Positions 1-13,283 of a stretch of 64,000 bases of DNA are shown piece after piece. Within the stretch, counting starts at the first letter, position 1; every line of letters starts with the position of its first letter. Source of the DNA: Buxus sempervirens (taxonomy: Eukaryota; Streptophyta; Magnoliopsida; Buxales; Buxaceae); the NCBI GenBank assembly GCA_947561395.2, contig OX387184.1:8804001-8868000 (forward strand). Reading direction: 5' to 3'. The notes below the pieces were generated by a model. The model was not told the DNA's origin, did no database searches, and saw only the letters and a list, made by a program, of their open reading frames with translations. Position numbers and translations under genes: made by a program.

Positions 1-85
1 CTAAACACTCATCAAGGATGGAGAATTTATAGCGTGATTGCCCTCATTAAGTCTCTGATCATTCAATTTGATCAAGTAAAGTTTT
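1..85 (+). repeat. LINE RNase H-domain tail, copy A
   Basis: This edge fragment is about 80% identical to 10599-10680, sharing the stretch around 'CACTCATCAAGGATGGAGAA' and the following 'TCTCTGATCATT'. At the second site the same sequence directly follows an RNase H-like reading frame, so this is probably the 3' part of an L1-type LINE RNase H domain cut by the window edge. There are stops in all frames; it is a relic. The bases up to about 400 that follow show nothing I recognise. Confidence 0.45.
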
Positions 86-419
86 TCAAATGGGGTTTGG
101 CCTAGGGAAAGTCGAAATCATCATCAATTGGGTTTGGCGTAGGGAGGTTGCAGAAGCTATCATTGCAACATTAATGGACTTTCCTAGGGACATCTCTATA
201 GTGAAAGAAAACAGCAAATGGACAATGTATAGTGTCCTCTGCATATCAGCTAGCACTTCAAGCTTCACTCTCTCCAATACCAGCAAAATGTTGGTAAGCT
301 TTATGGAAAATACCTTGTGCTCAGAAATTAAGATTTTTTGGCTGGATGGTGTTATATAATGGATTCATGACATCGGACCTATTCCCCTATCGGCTTAAAA
401 CCCCCCACCCACCGACCCA

Positions 420-800
420 TCGAACAATATGTGCTTTGCAGCCAAGAGGCAGAAAGTTCAGATCATATTTTCATGAAATGCCACTTTGCTAGAGCACGTT
501 GGTTTTACGCAGCGGGAGGCTACTTGGAACGACTCACATTTTTTGGGTTAAAATAAACTTTGCTGGAACCCAGGACCCACTGCGGTTGGAGTCGTTGGAC
601 GGGATGAGACTGGAAAATTCCTCTTTGCTTATGCTATGGAAATTGAAAAAAAAAACTTCAATTATAGCAGAAGCGACAGCCCTTCGAGAGGCCCTTACGT
701 TAACCAAACACTATGGATTCCAGATTGATCAACGCAGTATATGTATCAGGTTGGGGTCTACACTTGACAAATGCATGAGAAGCTTTGAAGACCACCACTT
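420..800 (+). pseudogene. Degenerate L1-type LINE: zf-RVT motif plus RNase H domain
   Basis: Across two frames positions 434-530 read as a zinc-finger-like zf-RVT motif: a Cys, then CSQEAESSDHIF, then MKCHFARARW, matching the Cys-x-x-Cys ... His ... Cys spacing found C-terminal to plant L1 reverse transcriptases. Positions 585-720 read as an RNase H (RVT_3) domain: GVVGRDETGKFLFAYAMEIE, then IIAEATALREALTLTKHYGF, the second containing the conserved AEA-AL helix. At least two frameshifts separate the blocks, one at the A-run near 648. Nothing here can be translated as a unit. Transposon debris, not a host gene. Confidence 0.6.
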
Positions 801-1181
801 AATTGGTCATAAAATACTGCAAAGGTATTGGGAGTAGTTGAATAACAAAGGGGCACTTTAGTTTGAAAGTATACAGTAAAATAAATGAACAACGATTTTG
901 ATCAAAGTGATAGTTTGTATATTTGAACTCTGAAATAGTCTTTAAATATCATCTGGTAGAGACTTAGACCGGCCGGTACAACTGGCTAAGACCCTTGGAC
1001 ACGTTCTTGTAACAGCCACGGAAGGATACCAGATTTTTAAACCTTGCTTTAAATGGGTGTCTTATACTCTTCCACAGTTTATTTGCCTGAAAATCAGGTA
1101 ATTATATTATACAGTGCCAGTGTACCACGTTTTTTTTTTTGTTGTTGTTGTTGTGATGGACTCAACTTTTTTTCATAAAAA

Positions 1182-1220
1182 CTAGTGGGATGCCCATGCT
1201 CCGCACGGACAGGCATGTAT
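1182..1220 (-). mobile_element. Helitron-like 3' terminus (CTAG plus hairpin)
   Basis: On the minus strand an imperfect GC-rich stem-loop (arms GCCCATGC and GCACGGAC around TCC) is followed by a few bases and then CTAG|T, the layout of a Helitron 3' end. The element body would extend to higher coordinates. No partner 5' TC end and no Rep/helicase reading frame were found, so this is a shape-based call. A T-run and (GTT)n tract lie just upstream at 1129-1155. Confidence 0.35.
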
Positions 1221-1389
1221 GTCAAAAACTTAAGAAAAGTTATATATATATATATAGTTGATTTATAGTAATATATAATAATAGTCATACTAAGATTGTG
1301 AATATCAGAAGTGCGAATGATGCACTTTAGTGTATATAAAGGAGCTAGCAGCATCAGCAAAATGGTTTTAGCTATTTGGTTTTTATTGA

Positions 1390-4212
1390 AGAAGAGTAAA
1401 CAATAAGAAAAGGGGCTACAAATGAAAGAATTTTCTTGTTCAGAAAACTTTGTCCCTTACCTACTTAACCTACTTATCTCGGATGTGTTTACCCTTACTG
1501 ATGCATTTATTTGTCCATACAAGTGTGTGGGTTTGACGGCTTGCAATGACTCATTACACCAAATTACTTTGTTTACTTCCGTAATTTCGTGCCAAAGACA
1601 ATGTACCAATATCTTAACTTGTCATATCTCTCATGGTTAATTATGTGTAATACAACGATTTTTAATATTTATTTTTACCAAAATTTAGTATAATAGCACG
1701 GTTATTATATGTATCACATAGTTAACAAATAATTAACGTACTTATACATAGTTATTATGCCATATTATGACATAGTTAACATTATACCATACGTTAAATT
1801 CCATCTTATGCATAACACTATTGTGACAAATAATTATATGCAATTTTTTTGACAAATAATTAAATTACAAATATTAAATATGCATTTAAGTACTTATACC
1901 ATGCATTAATTTACATAATACTAATTATCCATAATAATATTTTAAGTAATAACGTGAAATTATAGTGAATTATAATTAATTCACATTAATTTAAAATGTG
2001 AATTAAGTGTATTATTATAGTGAATTATAATACAAGTAAATGCATGTTTTATAGTCATGAATTTAAAATGTGTATAATATGTTTTAAGTATATCACTTAA
2101 GTAGGTAGTTGGATTTACTTAAAGTGAAAAAGTTAATTTTCTATTTTCCTTATTTTTGTAACTTTTTTGAAGTTTATGTATTCCATCCACTTTTATTATT
2201 GACTTTTATATTTCTATGAAATGTTATGAATATTTCCATATTTTTTATTTCATATATTTTTAATATCTTTATTAAGTTGTATTTATGAAGTTTTATTAAA
2301 ATTGTATGACTTTTTATTAAATGCTATATTTTTATGATTTCTTAAAATTATGATAAGTCATTCTCATTCTATTAATTGTATAGATTTAAGAAATTTGTAT
2401 ATTTTTATTAATATCATTTTTTCTTGTATAAATTTACTCAACAATAAACACATATTTCTTATTTATCTTGCTTACGCAAAAATCGACTCAAGTTTTTAAT
2501 TGACATTCTTTATTCTTAATTGTTTGTGTTGAACGGTTTTTAATCTCTCCTAGTGCTAGTTCTTGTAAGAGAGAGAAACTTTATGTTGACCTCATCGTTG
2601 TAGTCATAGAAGAGAGAGATTATTTCTAAAAATTTAACTAAAATTAATTGCTAATTATGGAATTTAAATTATTTCTAAAAAGTTTAACTGAAAGTAATTT
2701 TGTAAGAAAAAGAAAAAGAAACCGTAATTGGGCTGCTTGTAAAGGCCCCTACTAAATTTGAATTATTTTGAAAAGATAAATATTGGATTTTAATTATTTT
2801 GAAACAGGTGAAAAGTCGCCCAAGAATTGGGCTATTGAATTTGAATTATTTTGGAAAACAGGGAAATAAGGAAGGGACAAAATAATTATAAGTCTCATCA
2901 GGATCAGGAAAAGCAAGGAAGAAAATAATTGTGAATCAGTGATAATGAAAGAAAAAAATGCAAGCGAAGGAAGGAACGAAATAATTGTAAATAAGTGATG
3001 AGAAAGGACGGCAAGTAGGTGTTTAAAAGTGGTATTGAATTTCAATTATTTTGAAGTAAGGAAGCAGGTCAAACACGTAAGGATTTGAGATAAGGAAGCA
3101 GGTCAAGCACGGATGCAGGGAAACAGGTCAAGCGGGACAAACTTTTTATAGACCAGTTGTATGGAACGTGCGAAGCACGTGACGATGTTTTATCGCACGT
3201 GGCCAAATTCTATGGATTGAGTAAACTTATAAAATTCAACTATAATTTATTAGGATTGCATTAGCTTATAATTCAACTATATTTTATTAATATTTTTAAT
3301 AAGAAAATTTAATAAGTGTTGTATTTTTTTGTTTAGTTGTGATACTTATCTTTATATTAATCTCATGTTAATAACATCCCTATTGAATAACTCTATAGCT
3401 TTATCGCAGTTGGTAGGAATTATCTCTAGAGGAAAGCCCATATTGTGAAGATTGAATAATAGGAATTGTCTCATCGATCCAGTGAAGATGTTGGCAAATG
3501 CCCCCATTAAAGTGGATAAATTGATTTTTTTAGTTTTACATACATTTAGTCACTAATTAGAAAATAGTAATACTTTTTTAAAATAATTGGGAAAAAGTTT
3601 CAAATAACTGTTTTGGACCTACTTCAAAAAATGCTCTCAAAACACTTTAAAATTTTGTTTTTTATAAAATAGATAAAGAATTCTTTTAATGGTATTTTCA
3701 AAATAAATCTTTTGTGGATAATGGCACTTATTCTCAATTATTTAAAAAAAAATTGCAAAAGCTATATTCATTTTAATATGAATTTTATAATTTGTATATA
3801 TCAAGAGAAATTTGATGAAAATGTTAATAATTAAATAAGGTACATTATACTTGACATTTAGTTAAAATATATAATTTATAATTCATTTAAGTCATGAATA
3901 TATGTATACTTTTTTAAATAAGGTACATTATGCATAATATGGAATTATAATTCATTTACTTTTTAAAAAATTGTACTTTTTAAATGCATTTGTATTTTAT
4001 AATTATTTGAAATATACTTTTAAATGTGAATACTTTAAAACTATAAAATATAATTTATAGTTCTTTTAAAACACTAATGCATTTGTATTTTATAGTTATT
4101 TAAAATACATTTTAAAAATTAAGGGAATCTCTGAAATAATACTCTTTAAGATAATATTATCATGCTCATATAATACCCTTTAAAAGCAATCTTTTTTTTT
4201 TGTAAAATAGCA
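1390..4212. other. AT-rich intergenic region, no gene recognised
   Basis: This stretch is dominated by A/T homopolymer and TAAT/ATTA runs. The only open frames are short and low-complexity. A perfect short palindrome (ACGTGC GAA GCACGT) sits at about 3163-3177 and resembles the Helitron-type hairpins at 1190 and 4685, but no CTAG follows it. I see no exon, RNA gene or long terminal repeat. Confidence 0.5.
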
Positions 4213-4221
4213 TTTAAAGAC
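4213..4221. repeat. Target-site duplication of the foldback MITE (left copy; right copy 4636-4644)
   Basis: TTTAAAGAC is exactly duplicated on both sides of the element at 4222-4635. The absence of mismatches suggests a comparatively recent insertion. Confidence 0.85.
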
Positions 4222-4635
4222 GGGCAAATTACACTTACCTCCCTTGAGGTATGACATAATTACACTTATCTCCTTTGGGGTTTCTGATATAACACTGTCA
4301 CCCCTTGACGTTTATGTATGGGTCACACTAACACCCCTTAACTACACTTTCAGTCAAAAAAATAACAGCAGATGATTAAAAAATAAATAACTTTTGAATG
4401 TATGACTAAAAATTAATTTTCCAAAAATGTATGACTAAATTAATTTTTAGTCATACATTCAAAAGTTATTTATTTTTTAATCACTCAGCCGTTATTTTTT
4501 TAACGGAAAGTGTAGTGAGGGGGTGTTAGTGTGACCCACACATAAACGTCAAGGGGTGACAGTGTTATATCAGAAACTCCAAGAGAGGTAAGTGTAATTA
4601 TGTCATACCTCAAGGGAGGTAAGTGTAATTTACCC
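4222..4635. mobile_element. Foldback Mutator-like MITE with perfect 9-bp TSD
   Basis: The 414-bp element is almost entirely one inverted repeat. The left arm starts GGGCAAATTACACTTACCTC and the right arm, reverse-complemented, starts GGGTAAATTACACTTACCTC. The arms stay alignable to the centre near 4425, where a long stretch pairs almost perfectly. It is bounded by an exact 9-bp direct repeat, TTTAAAGAC, at 4213-4221 and 4636-4644. A 9-bp TSD and long TIRs are typical of Mutator-like elements. It has no coding capacity, and its transcript would fold into a long hairpin. Confidence 0.85.
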
Positions 4636-4674
4636 TTTAAAGACTTATAAACCACAATTCATTTGTTTTTAAAA

Positions 4675-4706
4675 TACTAGTAAAACACGCACGTGCTTTT
4701 CACGTG
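4675..4706 (-). mobile_element. Helitron-like 3' terminus (CTAG plus CACGTG hairpin)
   Basis: Read on the minus strand, a hairpin with CACGTG arms is followed about 10 nt later by CTAG|T. This is the same architecture as at 1182, with a different stem sequence. No transposase and no defined 5' end could be located. Confidence 0.35.
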
Positions 4707-6217
4707 GGAGGTTTTAGAATATGTGGTGTTAAATATGAAAGGAATAGAAGACATTACTAAGAATAATGTTATATGACTCTTTGTCTAATATTGAATTGAT
4801 ATAAAACGTATTCATATATTTTTATAAAACCTATTCATATAAAATAAAAGCAATGATTTATAAAGTTATAGTTGCAAGATGGAACTCTCTTCAGGATATA
4901 TAAGTTGGAATAGATAAGTTCATGTAGTACAGTGCTAATTTCATTGCCTCAATATGTTGTTTAACAACAAAGGGAAAAAGAAAAGCATTAATTATATATA
5001 TTTGGTTTCTACATGCAACACGCAATTATATTCCCTGCAATTTCTCTACAAATTAGTTGAGCTTTGAGCAGCCACATCACCATCATATTTTGGTTAGATT
5101 CCGAAGCATCATTCTCATTATGATGTTCATCACCTCAATAATAAGTCCTGTACGCCTTCGTTTTCTAGATTCATTGACACCATGCATATGTATATCATCC
5201 TCGATGCTTTTGTAATATCCGTAATTGAAAGCAAAGTGCATGCTAGACCAATTTCGGATCATTTCCCACTTATGCTAGATTGTGGACATGTAATAAATAA
5301 AAACATCACCTTGTTGTTTTGAGAACATCTGGCAGAAGAGGAAACCTTCATCCTTCATTTTTAATGTTATAACCTGAAGTTTACAATTATATATGTATGC
5401 AATAACAACTTAATGTGGAGGCAATTGATCATGTTTTGAGATTTGAGCATGCATTTTATTTGATGTCAGTACCGACTTACGCTCAAAAATATTACCACCA
5501 TACTAACTGCCGAACTAAACTAATATTAGAAGCCTATGTGTACTCAGTCTGGATTTAGTCACCAAGAAAAGCTAGGCAGGGTTTTTTGATGAGATAGGAT
5601 TGATCATTATCTACTTATTAGACTTATAGGAAAGGATTGGATTTGCATTGGAAGTTTATCCAGAGAAGGTTGATTCATTAGTCTCATACTGCATGTTAGA
5701 TACGTGTAAACAATACATGTAATGGAGATATGATCTCAAAACATCCTTAACGGAATACAAAAAACTGAAATAATAATTTATCCTCATTGTGATATTGCCA
5801 AACGATAGTATCATTTGTGTGATGTTGCCAGATAATATAATTATTATTTAATCACAAATACGACCATATGAAAAAGCAACAAAAATTCTTCAAATTTATT
5901 TATCCGTCTAAGAACTATTCATCTATAATTAAAACTATAAGATAATGTGAAAAGAAGATAAAGTCAAGGCGAAAGCAAAGATAAAAACCGCAAGGGCAAT
6001 GCGCATTCTAATTGTGAGATGCAACTTATCTGACCGCTCATCTTTTTCTGAAATTTGAGACAGGCAACAAATTCTGTTGGAGATGGCGGCTATTCTTTCC
6101 TTTGAGATAGACATGTGATGGGATCGTTTAAGCGGTGATGGAAGAGAAGCACCTGAAGGAGGACGATACGAGAACAGATTAAACGGTCAAACTTTCTTTT
6201 TATACAAAAAAATAAAT
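4707..6217. other. Intergenic region, nothing recognised
   Basis: AT-rich sequence without an extended open frame, inverted repeat or RNA gene that I can support. Confidence 0.45.
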
Positions 6218-8078
6218 GGGAAATTTAATTTTTAGTAGTACTTTATCAAACTATTTAAGATTTAGTCGGCAAAGTTTTGAGTTTTAACTTTTAATACACC
6301 TTTATCAAAATAATTAATTTTTAATGTCATTTAAATGTTACGGGTAAATTCTTCCAAAAAATAAGCAATAAATTGACTTGTACAAGCCATTTTAGACGAG
6401 TCCATTTCCTCTGCTCCCTTCTTTTTTGTTCCCCGTTTGCTCCCCCAATCACCTTTCGCCACATGTCCCTAAGGGCCCCACCATAACTGGACTGTTAACT
6501 TGGGTTAACGCTTGCATTGCAAGCTTGCGTCCCAAGGGAAGGGGCCCACCATAACGACTCTTTCTATCTCTCTCACGGTTCTATCTCTCTCTCGCCCCTC
6601 TACTCTTCTTTACTTTCTCTCTTCTTCACTTCTTTTTCTTCCTTCATCATCTCTTGGCCTCTACTCTCTCTCTCTCTCTCTCCTATGTTCGTTGGTCTCT
6701 CTCTCCTTTAGTTCATCATCCTCCAATGTAACATACCATGCAGGAATACGATGACCCCACCAGAGTTGCCTCGAAATGCACCAATCTTGAATATTCTCCA
6801 ACCATCTATAATATGCAAAATCCATGGAAAATAATGCTTATCTCTCAGCATGAAACTATGATATTACAAGACAATACTCATATTGGAACAGGAGGAAATA
6901 AAAAAAAATCCATGCCATACAAGAAGCACATCTGCAATGGGTTACAACTAGCCATAGAAGGACGTGAAAACACACCCAGAGATTTAACTAAAATGCCACC
7001 CATAAATGGCAATAAAAAGTTGAGCCAGTCATTTTGAACATTCGTCCTCTATGTTTTCCTAATTGCCTAATGAATCGAAAAAGTGAGCTCAAGCAAGCTA
7101 ACTAAAAAGTCTCATTGATGTGATCCACAGAACTGTGATCTAACTCTGCACTCCCACGATGCATATAGAACAGGGCACAAGAATCAACCACTCTTTTCCA
7201 AGTATTCTGATTTTCTAGTTCCTTACAGTGTACAAAAAACAAATAAATAAAAACTTAAAACACAAATGTAAGAAGACAAGTCAGTGCACCTCTTCCAGTC
7301 AGCAGTATACTGTTCTGGGATGATCTCAATCTTCTGACTATCATCATTTACAACAGCATCAAGAGCTTCTTTTGCCATAATATTGCAGTTAAAACGTGGA
7401 ACAGGGTTGGAACGTGGAACAATTTACATCTCCAATTTCTTATGTTGAAACGTGGGAAGAGAAATACCAGGTTCTAAGCGGCAACGAGTGGGAATGCTCG
7501 AGCTTCTATTTCAATGAGGTCTCCCTTCAGATTCTGGCAGAAACAAGGTTGAATCTCTCCTTGCAGATCCTAGCAAAGGAAAAGAGGAAGAAAGATGCAA
7601 AAACGGAACGGAAGAGAGAGACGAGAGTGATGGAGGGGAGGGAGAAACTAGAAATACGAAAGGGCAGGATTAAACTTGCTTTTATGGGAGTGGTGGGGCC
7701 CTTGGGACGCAAGCTTACCATGCAAGCGTTAACCCAAGCAAGTTAACAATCCAGTTATGGTGGGGCCCTTAGGGACGTGTGGCGAAAGGTGATTGGGGGA
7801 GCAAAAACGAAAGGAGCAGGAGAAATGGACTCATTTTAGACTTGTACAAGTAATAAAATGACTTGTACAAGTCAAAAATTAATTTATACAAGTCAATAAA
7901 GTTGTACAAGTTATTTGGATAAGTGACGTAAGGGCATTTTTGGAATAGTTGATTTGAAATAGTGAAATGATACTAAAATTAATTATTTTGATAAAGGTGT
8001 ATTAAAAGTTAAAACTCAAAACTTTGCTGACTAAATCTTAAATAGTTTGATAAAATATTACTAAAAATTAAATTTCCC
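6218..8078. mobile_element. Long-TIR Mutator-like element, probable Pack-MULE
   Basis: The left arm (6218 to about 6556) and right arm (about 7683-8078) are long inverted repeats. Both start GGGAAATTTAATTTTTAGTA and stay alignable through blocks such as CTCCCCCAATCACCTTTCGC and TTAGGGCCCCACCATAACTGG. The right arm also carries several ACTTGTACAAGT-type palindromes (7842-7916) where the left has one. Arms of about 350-400 bp and GGG/CCC ends fit MULEs; the flanking 9-mers (AAAATAAAT and AAAAAAATT) are only an approximate TSD. No transposase is present. The interior holds a captured exon-like piece (7290-7390), a CT microsatellite (6664-6682) and short open frames of unknown meaning. Its right end lies 283 bp upstream of the PRISE start codon. 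Confidence 0.75.
7290..7390 (-). pseudogene. Captured valyl-tRNA synthetase-like exon fragment
   Basis: The minus strand reads 33 codons (NCNIMAKEALDAVVNDD, then a block ending IIPEQYTADWKR) and then hits a GT donor (AAGAG|GTGCAC). The CN-MAKEALDAV ... ADWKRW pattern is what I recall of eukaryotic cytosolic-type valyl-tRNA synthetase just before the class-[12 protein letters not shown] block. No splice acceptor is visible on the 5' side, so the capture breakpoint probably lies near 7395. Lying between MULE arms, it makes the element a Pack-MULE candidate. The next expected exon could not be aligned with confidence. The identification is from memory of the family, not from a search. Confidence 0.4.
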
Positions 8079-8361
8079 AAAAAAATTACGATGGCGTCAT
8101 GGGTGAGCTAATTTAGGCCTCCCACATGTCTCCTAATCACCGTGTTATTTCGACGGACAACGTGATCCCCTCGTCGCCGTCATCTGTCATCATCCTTTCT
8201 GTTGCTTCATCACGGCCAAAAGGATCGAAGACTTTAAAAGGGCAGCAACCGGAGATAGAACGAGTGACTAGTTGTTTGAGGCCAGACCGATCTTTTCTTT
8301 CCATTTTTATCTCGGAATCCCAATCATCTCAAGTCATTTACTCTGCCATCCCTTCATCAAA
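8079..8361 (+). promoter_or_regulatory. Proximal promoter and 5' leader of the PRISE gene
   Basis: These 283 bp separate the MULE right end from the PRISE start codon. The region is much GC-richer than the flanking sequence. I could not place a convincing TATA box. Any more distal promoter must lie inside or beyond the MULE. Confidence 0.4.
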
Positions 8362-9650
<1,289 letters not shown>

Positions 9651-10420
9651 TGCTTGCTTTGTAATTCCTTGCTTTTCGGTAAATAAGTCCGGTGCGTCTG
9701 CCTAAAGAAGAAGCATCGTGCGGTATAGGGATTAACAATTTGAAAAATAAAAAAAAGGGGGATCTGTAAAGCTGTAAAATGCGGCTGGCCGGTTTCATTT
9801 GATGCTTTAGTGTTTGCTTCAGAGCCCATATATCATTTGCATTTTGGTGGTACGAGTACGACAGAGCATGAACCTTGCAAAAAAAGCAACTTACAATTTG
9901 GATATTCGCTGTTAATGTGCTCTTAGATTGCAAAATGATCATGCACATTGGGATCAACCACATGTTATTTGTAGGCTATGCAGTTAGATTGCAAAATGAT
10001 CATGTTAGTTGCCTTGCACCATCAAGTGATCAACTCCGCTGGTATGCGGAATTTCCTGCAAACATAGCCATTTCAATTGGTTTAAAAGGAAACGGAGACC
10101 TGAGAGGATCTGGATCTTACTTTTCATGTCTAGCGCAGCACCATTTAGAATAAGAGATGTGTTTTCAGGTGTGGTCCTCAGAAGTCCTGTTTGGATGTCA
10201 GTAGATTGTAGTAGTGGAGAATATTATTTGTGAATGTATTTTCTCTCAATGAATTGTGTGATATAGGATATGTTTTGAATTTATGTGCGAAGTGTATAAT
10301 AATCATGTCCCTACAATTGCTACAATTGTGGGGGACTTAGTGTAACAAATATTCAAAATGCAAAAGAAATACACAAGATAACAAGGTTCCTATATGCGCC
10401 CCCACGAGCGAACGGGGTAT
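9651..10420 (+). other. 3' flank of the PRISE gene
   Basis: A candidate poly(A) signal AATAAA lies at 9746-9751, about 96 bp after the stop. A 19-nt phrase around TTAGATTGCAAAATGATCATG occurs twice, near 9925 and 9983, a small local duplication. No other gene is supported here. Confidence 0.4.
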
Positions 10421-10469
10421 CTACTCTCTAGCCACCATAAGCTCGTATGGTTGAAGTGAAAAACGATGC

Positions 10470-10690
10470 CTGGTAGCTTGGGCTATGGCTATTGTTGTTA
10501 AGGCTCACGCTATTCTTGAAGGACTTAAGTTGGCAAGATGTTTGAGCTATGATCATATCATTCTGGAGGGGGATTCCAAGAGCAATTTCTAAACCCCCAA
10601 CACTCATCAAGGATGGAGAACTTACAGCGTGATTACCCTCTTTATGTCTCTGATCATTTAATTTCATCAAGTTTATCCATATTTATCGGG
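10470..10690 (+). pseudogene. L1-type LINE RNase H domain fragment (copy B)
   Basis: 10484-10590 reads AMAIVVKAHAILEGLKLARC, then LSYDHIILEGDSK, the central helix and the E-G-D-S strand of a plant LINE RNase H (RVT_3) domain. The following 80 bases repeat window positions 1-85. The fragment ends in stops and has no reverse transcriptase nearby. Transposon relic. Confidence 0.55.
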
Positions 10691-11486
10691 AGGCAAATCA
10701 AATTAATTGATAAATTTTCTTGTACTTGGATTAGGACACAACCATTATCTTTCACCTCTCTTGTATGCTGTTATGGATCATGCTATATTCAAATGCTATT
10801 AATTTAACAAGCAGGGTGCACTTGCAGTATTACAAGTATCAGCCTGCCAAATTTGAATATTCTCGAGTGTGATTTCATCCCCCAAATTACCCTTCTCACT
10901 TAATTATATTTACTTTAAACTCCCACATAACTACTTGCACGTTATAATAACTTGTTTAACATTATCTAATCCTTTTGTTACGCGCTTCTCTAGTATGCAG
11001 ATAAAAAAGAAGGGAGTTAGACTAGTGGTTGGAGAAGTAGGAACCGTTTTGTAATTGTTAAAATTTTGGAAAATTTTAAATGTATTAGAGATAAAAAGGC
11101 AGCTATACCCCTATATTAATAAATTTTAAAAATGATTTATAAGGATATTATGGATAAAAAGGGATATGGCTTTATGCATGCTTCTAAGGGATATATAGTA
11201 TAGATATAGATTTCTTGATTCCTTTTCATAAAATTAAAAAAAAAAATACATTAAAATAAAATCTAAGATACTACCACTGTCCTGCACGGGAAAATGCATC
11301 TCTGGACATGACTGTGTTCCGTGGGGAAGAGAAGGCATGGTTAAAGAAGAAAACGAAGTAGCGAAAAGGAAAAGAGGGAGCATATTGAGAAGAGAGGAGG
11401 TTAAAAGTGGGAAAACATATTTCACTCTCGTCGGTTTTTGTAGGAGCCCCACCCCAGTGGAGCTCTCTTAGTCGATCATCTCCTCC
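10691..11486. other. Intergenic region between LINE relic and hAT element
   Basis: AT-rich, with no recognised gene. The last part (about 11400-11486) becomes GC-richer and may belong to the upstream region of the TGD5-like gene, from which the hAT element now separates it. Confidence 0.35.
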
Positions 11487-11494
11487 TCCCCAAT
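11487..11494. repeat. hAT target-site duplication (left copy; right copy 13276-13283)
   Basis: TCCCCAAT occurs exactly on both sides of the 1781-bp element. Removing the element and one copy restores a continuous sequence upstream of the TGD5-like gene. Confidence 0.85.
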
Positions 11495-13275
11495 TAGAGC
11501 TGTAAGTTTGGCTCGAACCGCCCGAAGTCCGCCCAACCCAGCCCAAATAACAACCCGATTTAATAAATAAGTTTGGGTTTGGGTTTACCGGGCTCAATTT
11601 TGAGCCCAAAGTTAAGTTTGGGCTGGCCTCGGGTTCACAAGGTACAACCTGAAAAAACCCAAATATCCCGTAGTATATAAACACTAAAATCCCCTCCTCC
11701 ATGCGATTGTCTCCTGCAACTGCAAACATAAAAGTTTCTCGTCTTCTCCCCTATTTATACCACGATTCAGTTCTGGCAGCAAGGGATTTGCAATATAATT
11801 TCATCACTTACAACGGATTTGCGATTGCTATTTGGATTTGCGATTGCTATTTCGGGCAGGTACTCGTATCTATCTTTACATTTCTTAGATTTTGAGCGCT
11901 CTCTTCGTCTTCATATTCGATTCTCCAGTGGGGGTTTGAACTTGTCAATTCAATCGTTCTCTGATAATCACTATCTCCGACAACAATTAGATTTATTTTG
12001 GGACTCCCTTAGAAGATAGAAACACAACATAGCAACTATCCAAAGCGGTTTAACCATTGTTTCTAACACTCTGGTTTTAAGAAAGACCCAACAACAATCC
12101 CAAACGAGTTCTCCTAACACAGCAACTCATACTCTTTTTACATCAGATGGGAATCCAAAACCCATTTTCACCATTCTGTTCACCTATTCAGCCCTCTCCG
12201 CTCCTCTTTTTCTAAACCCAAAACCTCTCTTCTCCACTCAATTCTTCCGCATCCCCTTTCTCTGTTCTTCCATAAGACCATAGATTACCACGATTTCGAT
12301 GATCTCATCTTCTTCTTACCCCCAGCGGTTTCATCTTCTTCTTACCCCAATCATCATAACAATCGTTTCTGGTGGTGGCAACTATCGTACGAGTTTAATC
12401 AAGCAATGCCGTACACTGTGTAAGAAGAGGGTAAGAATGGCGACAAGGAATCCACTAGCAAATAGGTTTGGCTTTTTCTCGATTTCATGTTCTTTTGCTT
12501 TGTTTTCATTCTTCGTGAATGTTCTTCTTGGGTTCCCCTTTGATTTCATTGTTCTTTCACATACCTTCTGTTTTGAATTGTTGTTGTTCTTGCAATGAAT
12601 CTCCTTTGATTTTGTTTTTCTTGCTGTTCTTGGAGTTGTTGCAAGACCAGCAAAAAGAGCAATAATAGAATTTTTGGGGCTTTGGTGCTCACCTTGTGTT
12701 AGATTTCTTTTCCACCTTTTGAACGGTGGTCTACTAAATTCATATTCCTTAATAAAAAAAATGGTTTTGCTTCAATTCCTGAACAAGGCTGTACTGGTTT
12801 CTTTAAACTAAAAATTCAAACAACATGTGAATGTGGTTGGATGCATGTTAGCATCATATTGACAAATGTAATTTCAAATGGATAAGACGATTTAATGAGA
12901 AACAACCGATGGGTTCTTAGTTGTGCTTTCATGCTAACCATTATGTATATTTTTGCAATATATATCTTGGATGTTCCATGTGCAAATGGAACAAAAAAAA
13001 TTGTAAGCACATCAATAAGAAAAGAAGTTTTATACATTTATATGTATAAAATACTGTAGTTTTACATGTAAAAGTATCATTGTAATCAATAAGAAAATAG
13101 AAGTTTGGGCTGGCCCGAACCCAACCCGAACTCAAGAAATAGTTTTAGGGTTGGGTTTGGGCTCAAGGAGTTTGGGTTTAGGGCGGGCCAAGGAAGGTTT
13201 GGGTTACTTAATTTTAGATTGGGCTAAGCCCGAACTCATTAAAACCCGGCCCCACCCGCCCTACTTACAGCTCTA
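11495..13275. mobile_element. Non-autonomous hAT-type element with perfect 8-bp TSD
   Basis: The ends are perfect 13-bp inverted repeats, TAGAGCTGTAAGT at 11495-11507 and its complement at 13263-13275, directly flanked by an identical 8-bp duplication TCCCCAAT (11487-11494 and 13276-13283). An 8-bp TSD and T/CAGRG-like termini define hAT elements. Both subterminal regions are dense in CCCGAAC, GGGCT and TTGGGTT motifs in inverted orientation. No transposase reading frame is present. The interior at 11700-12600 has a gene-like look: CT-rich leader sequence and a short open frame containing MATRNPLANRF (12437-12469) followed by GT. It may be a captured 5' end of a host gene, which I could not identify. 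Confidence 0.85.
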
Positions 13276-13283
13276 TCCCCAAT

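Noticed and set aside
7396-7746. 116-codon open frame inside the MULE
   Set aside because: Ends within the terminal inverted repeat. Lys/Arg/Glu-rich low complexity; no known domain.
12299-12598. Open frame inside the hAT element as a transposase
   Set aside because: It is short and hydrophobic, lacking any hAT dimerisation or zinc-finger motif. At most a captured 5' gene fragment.
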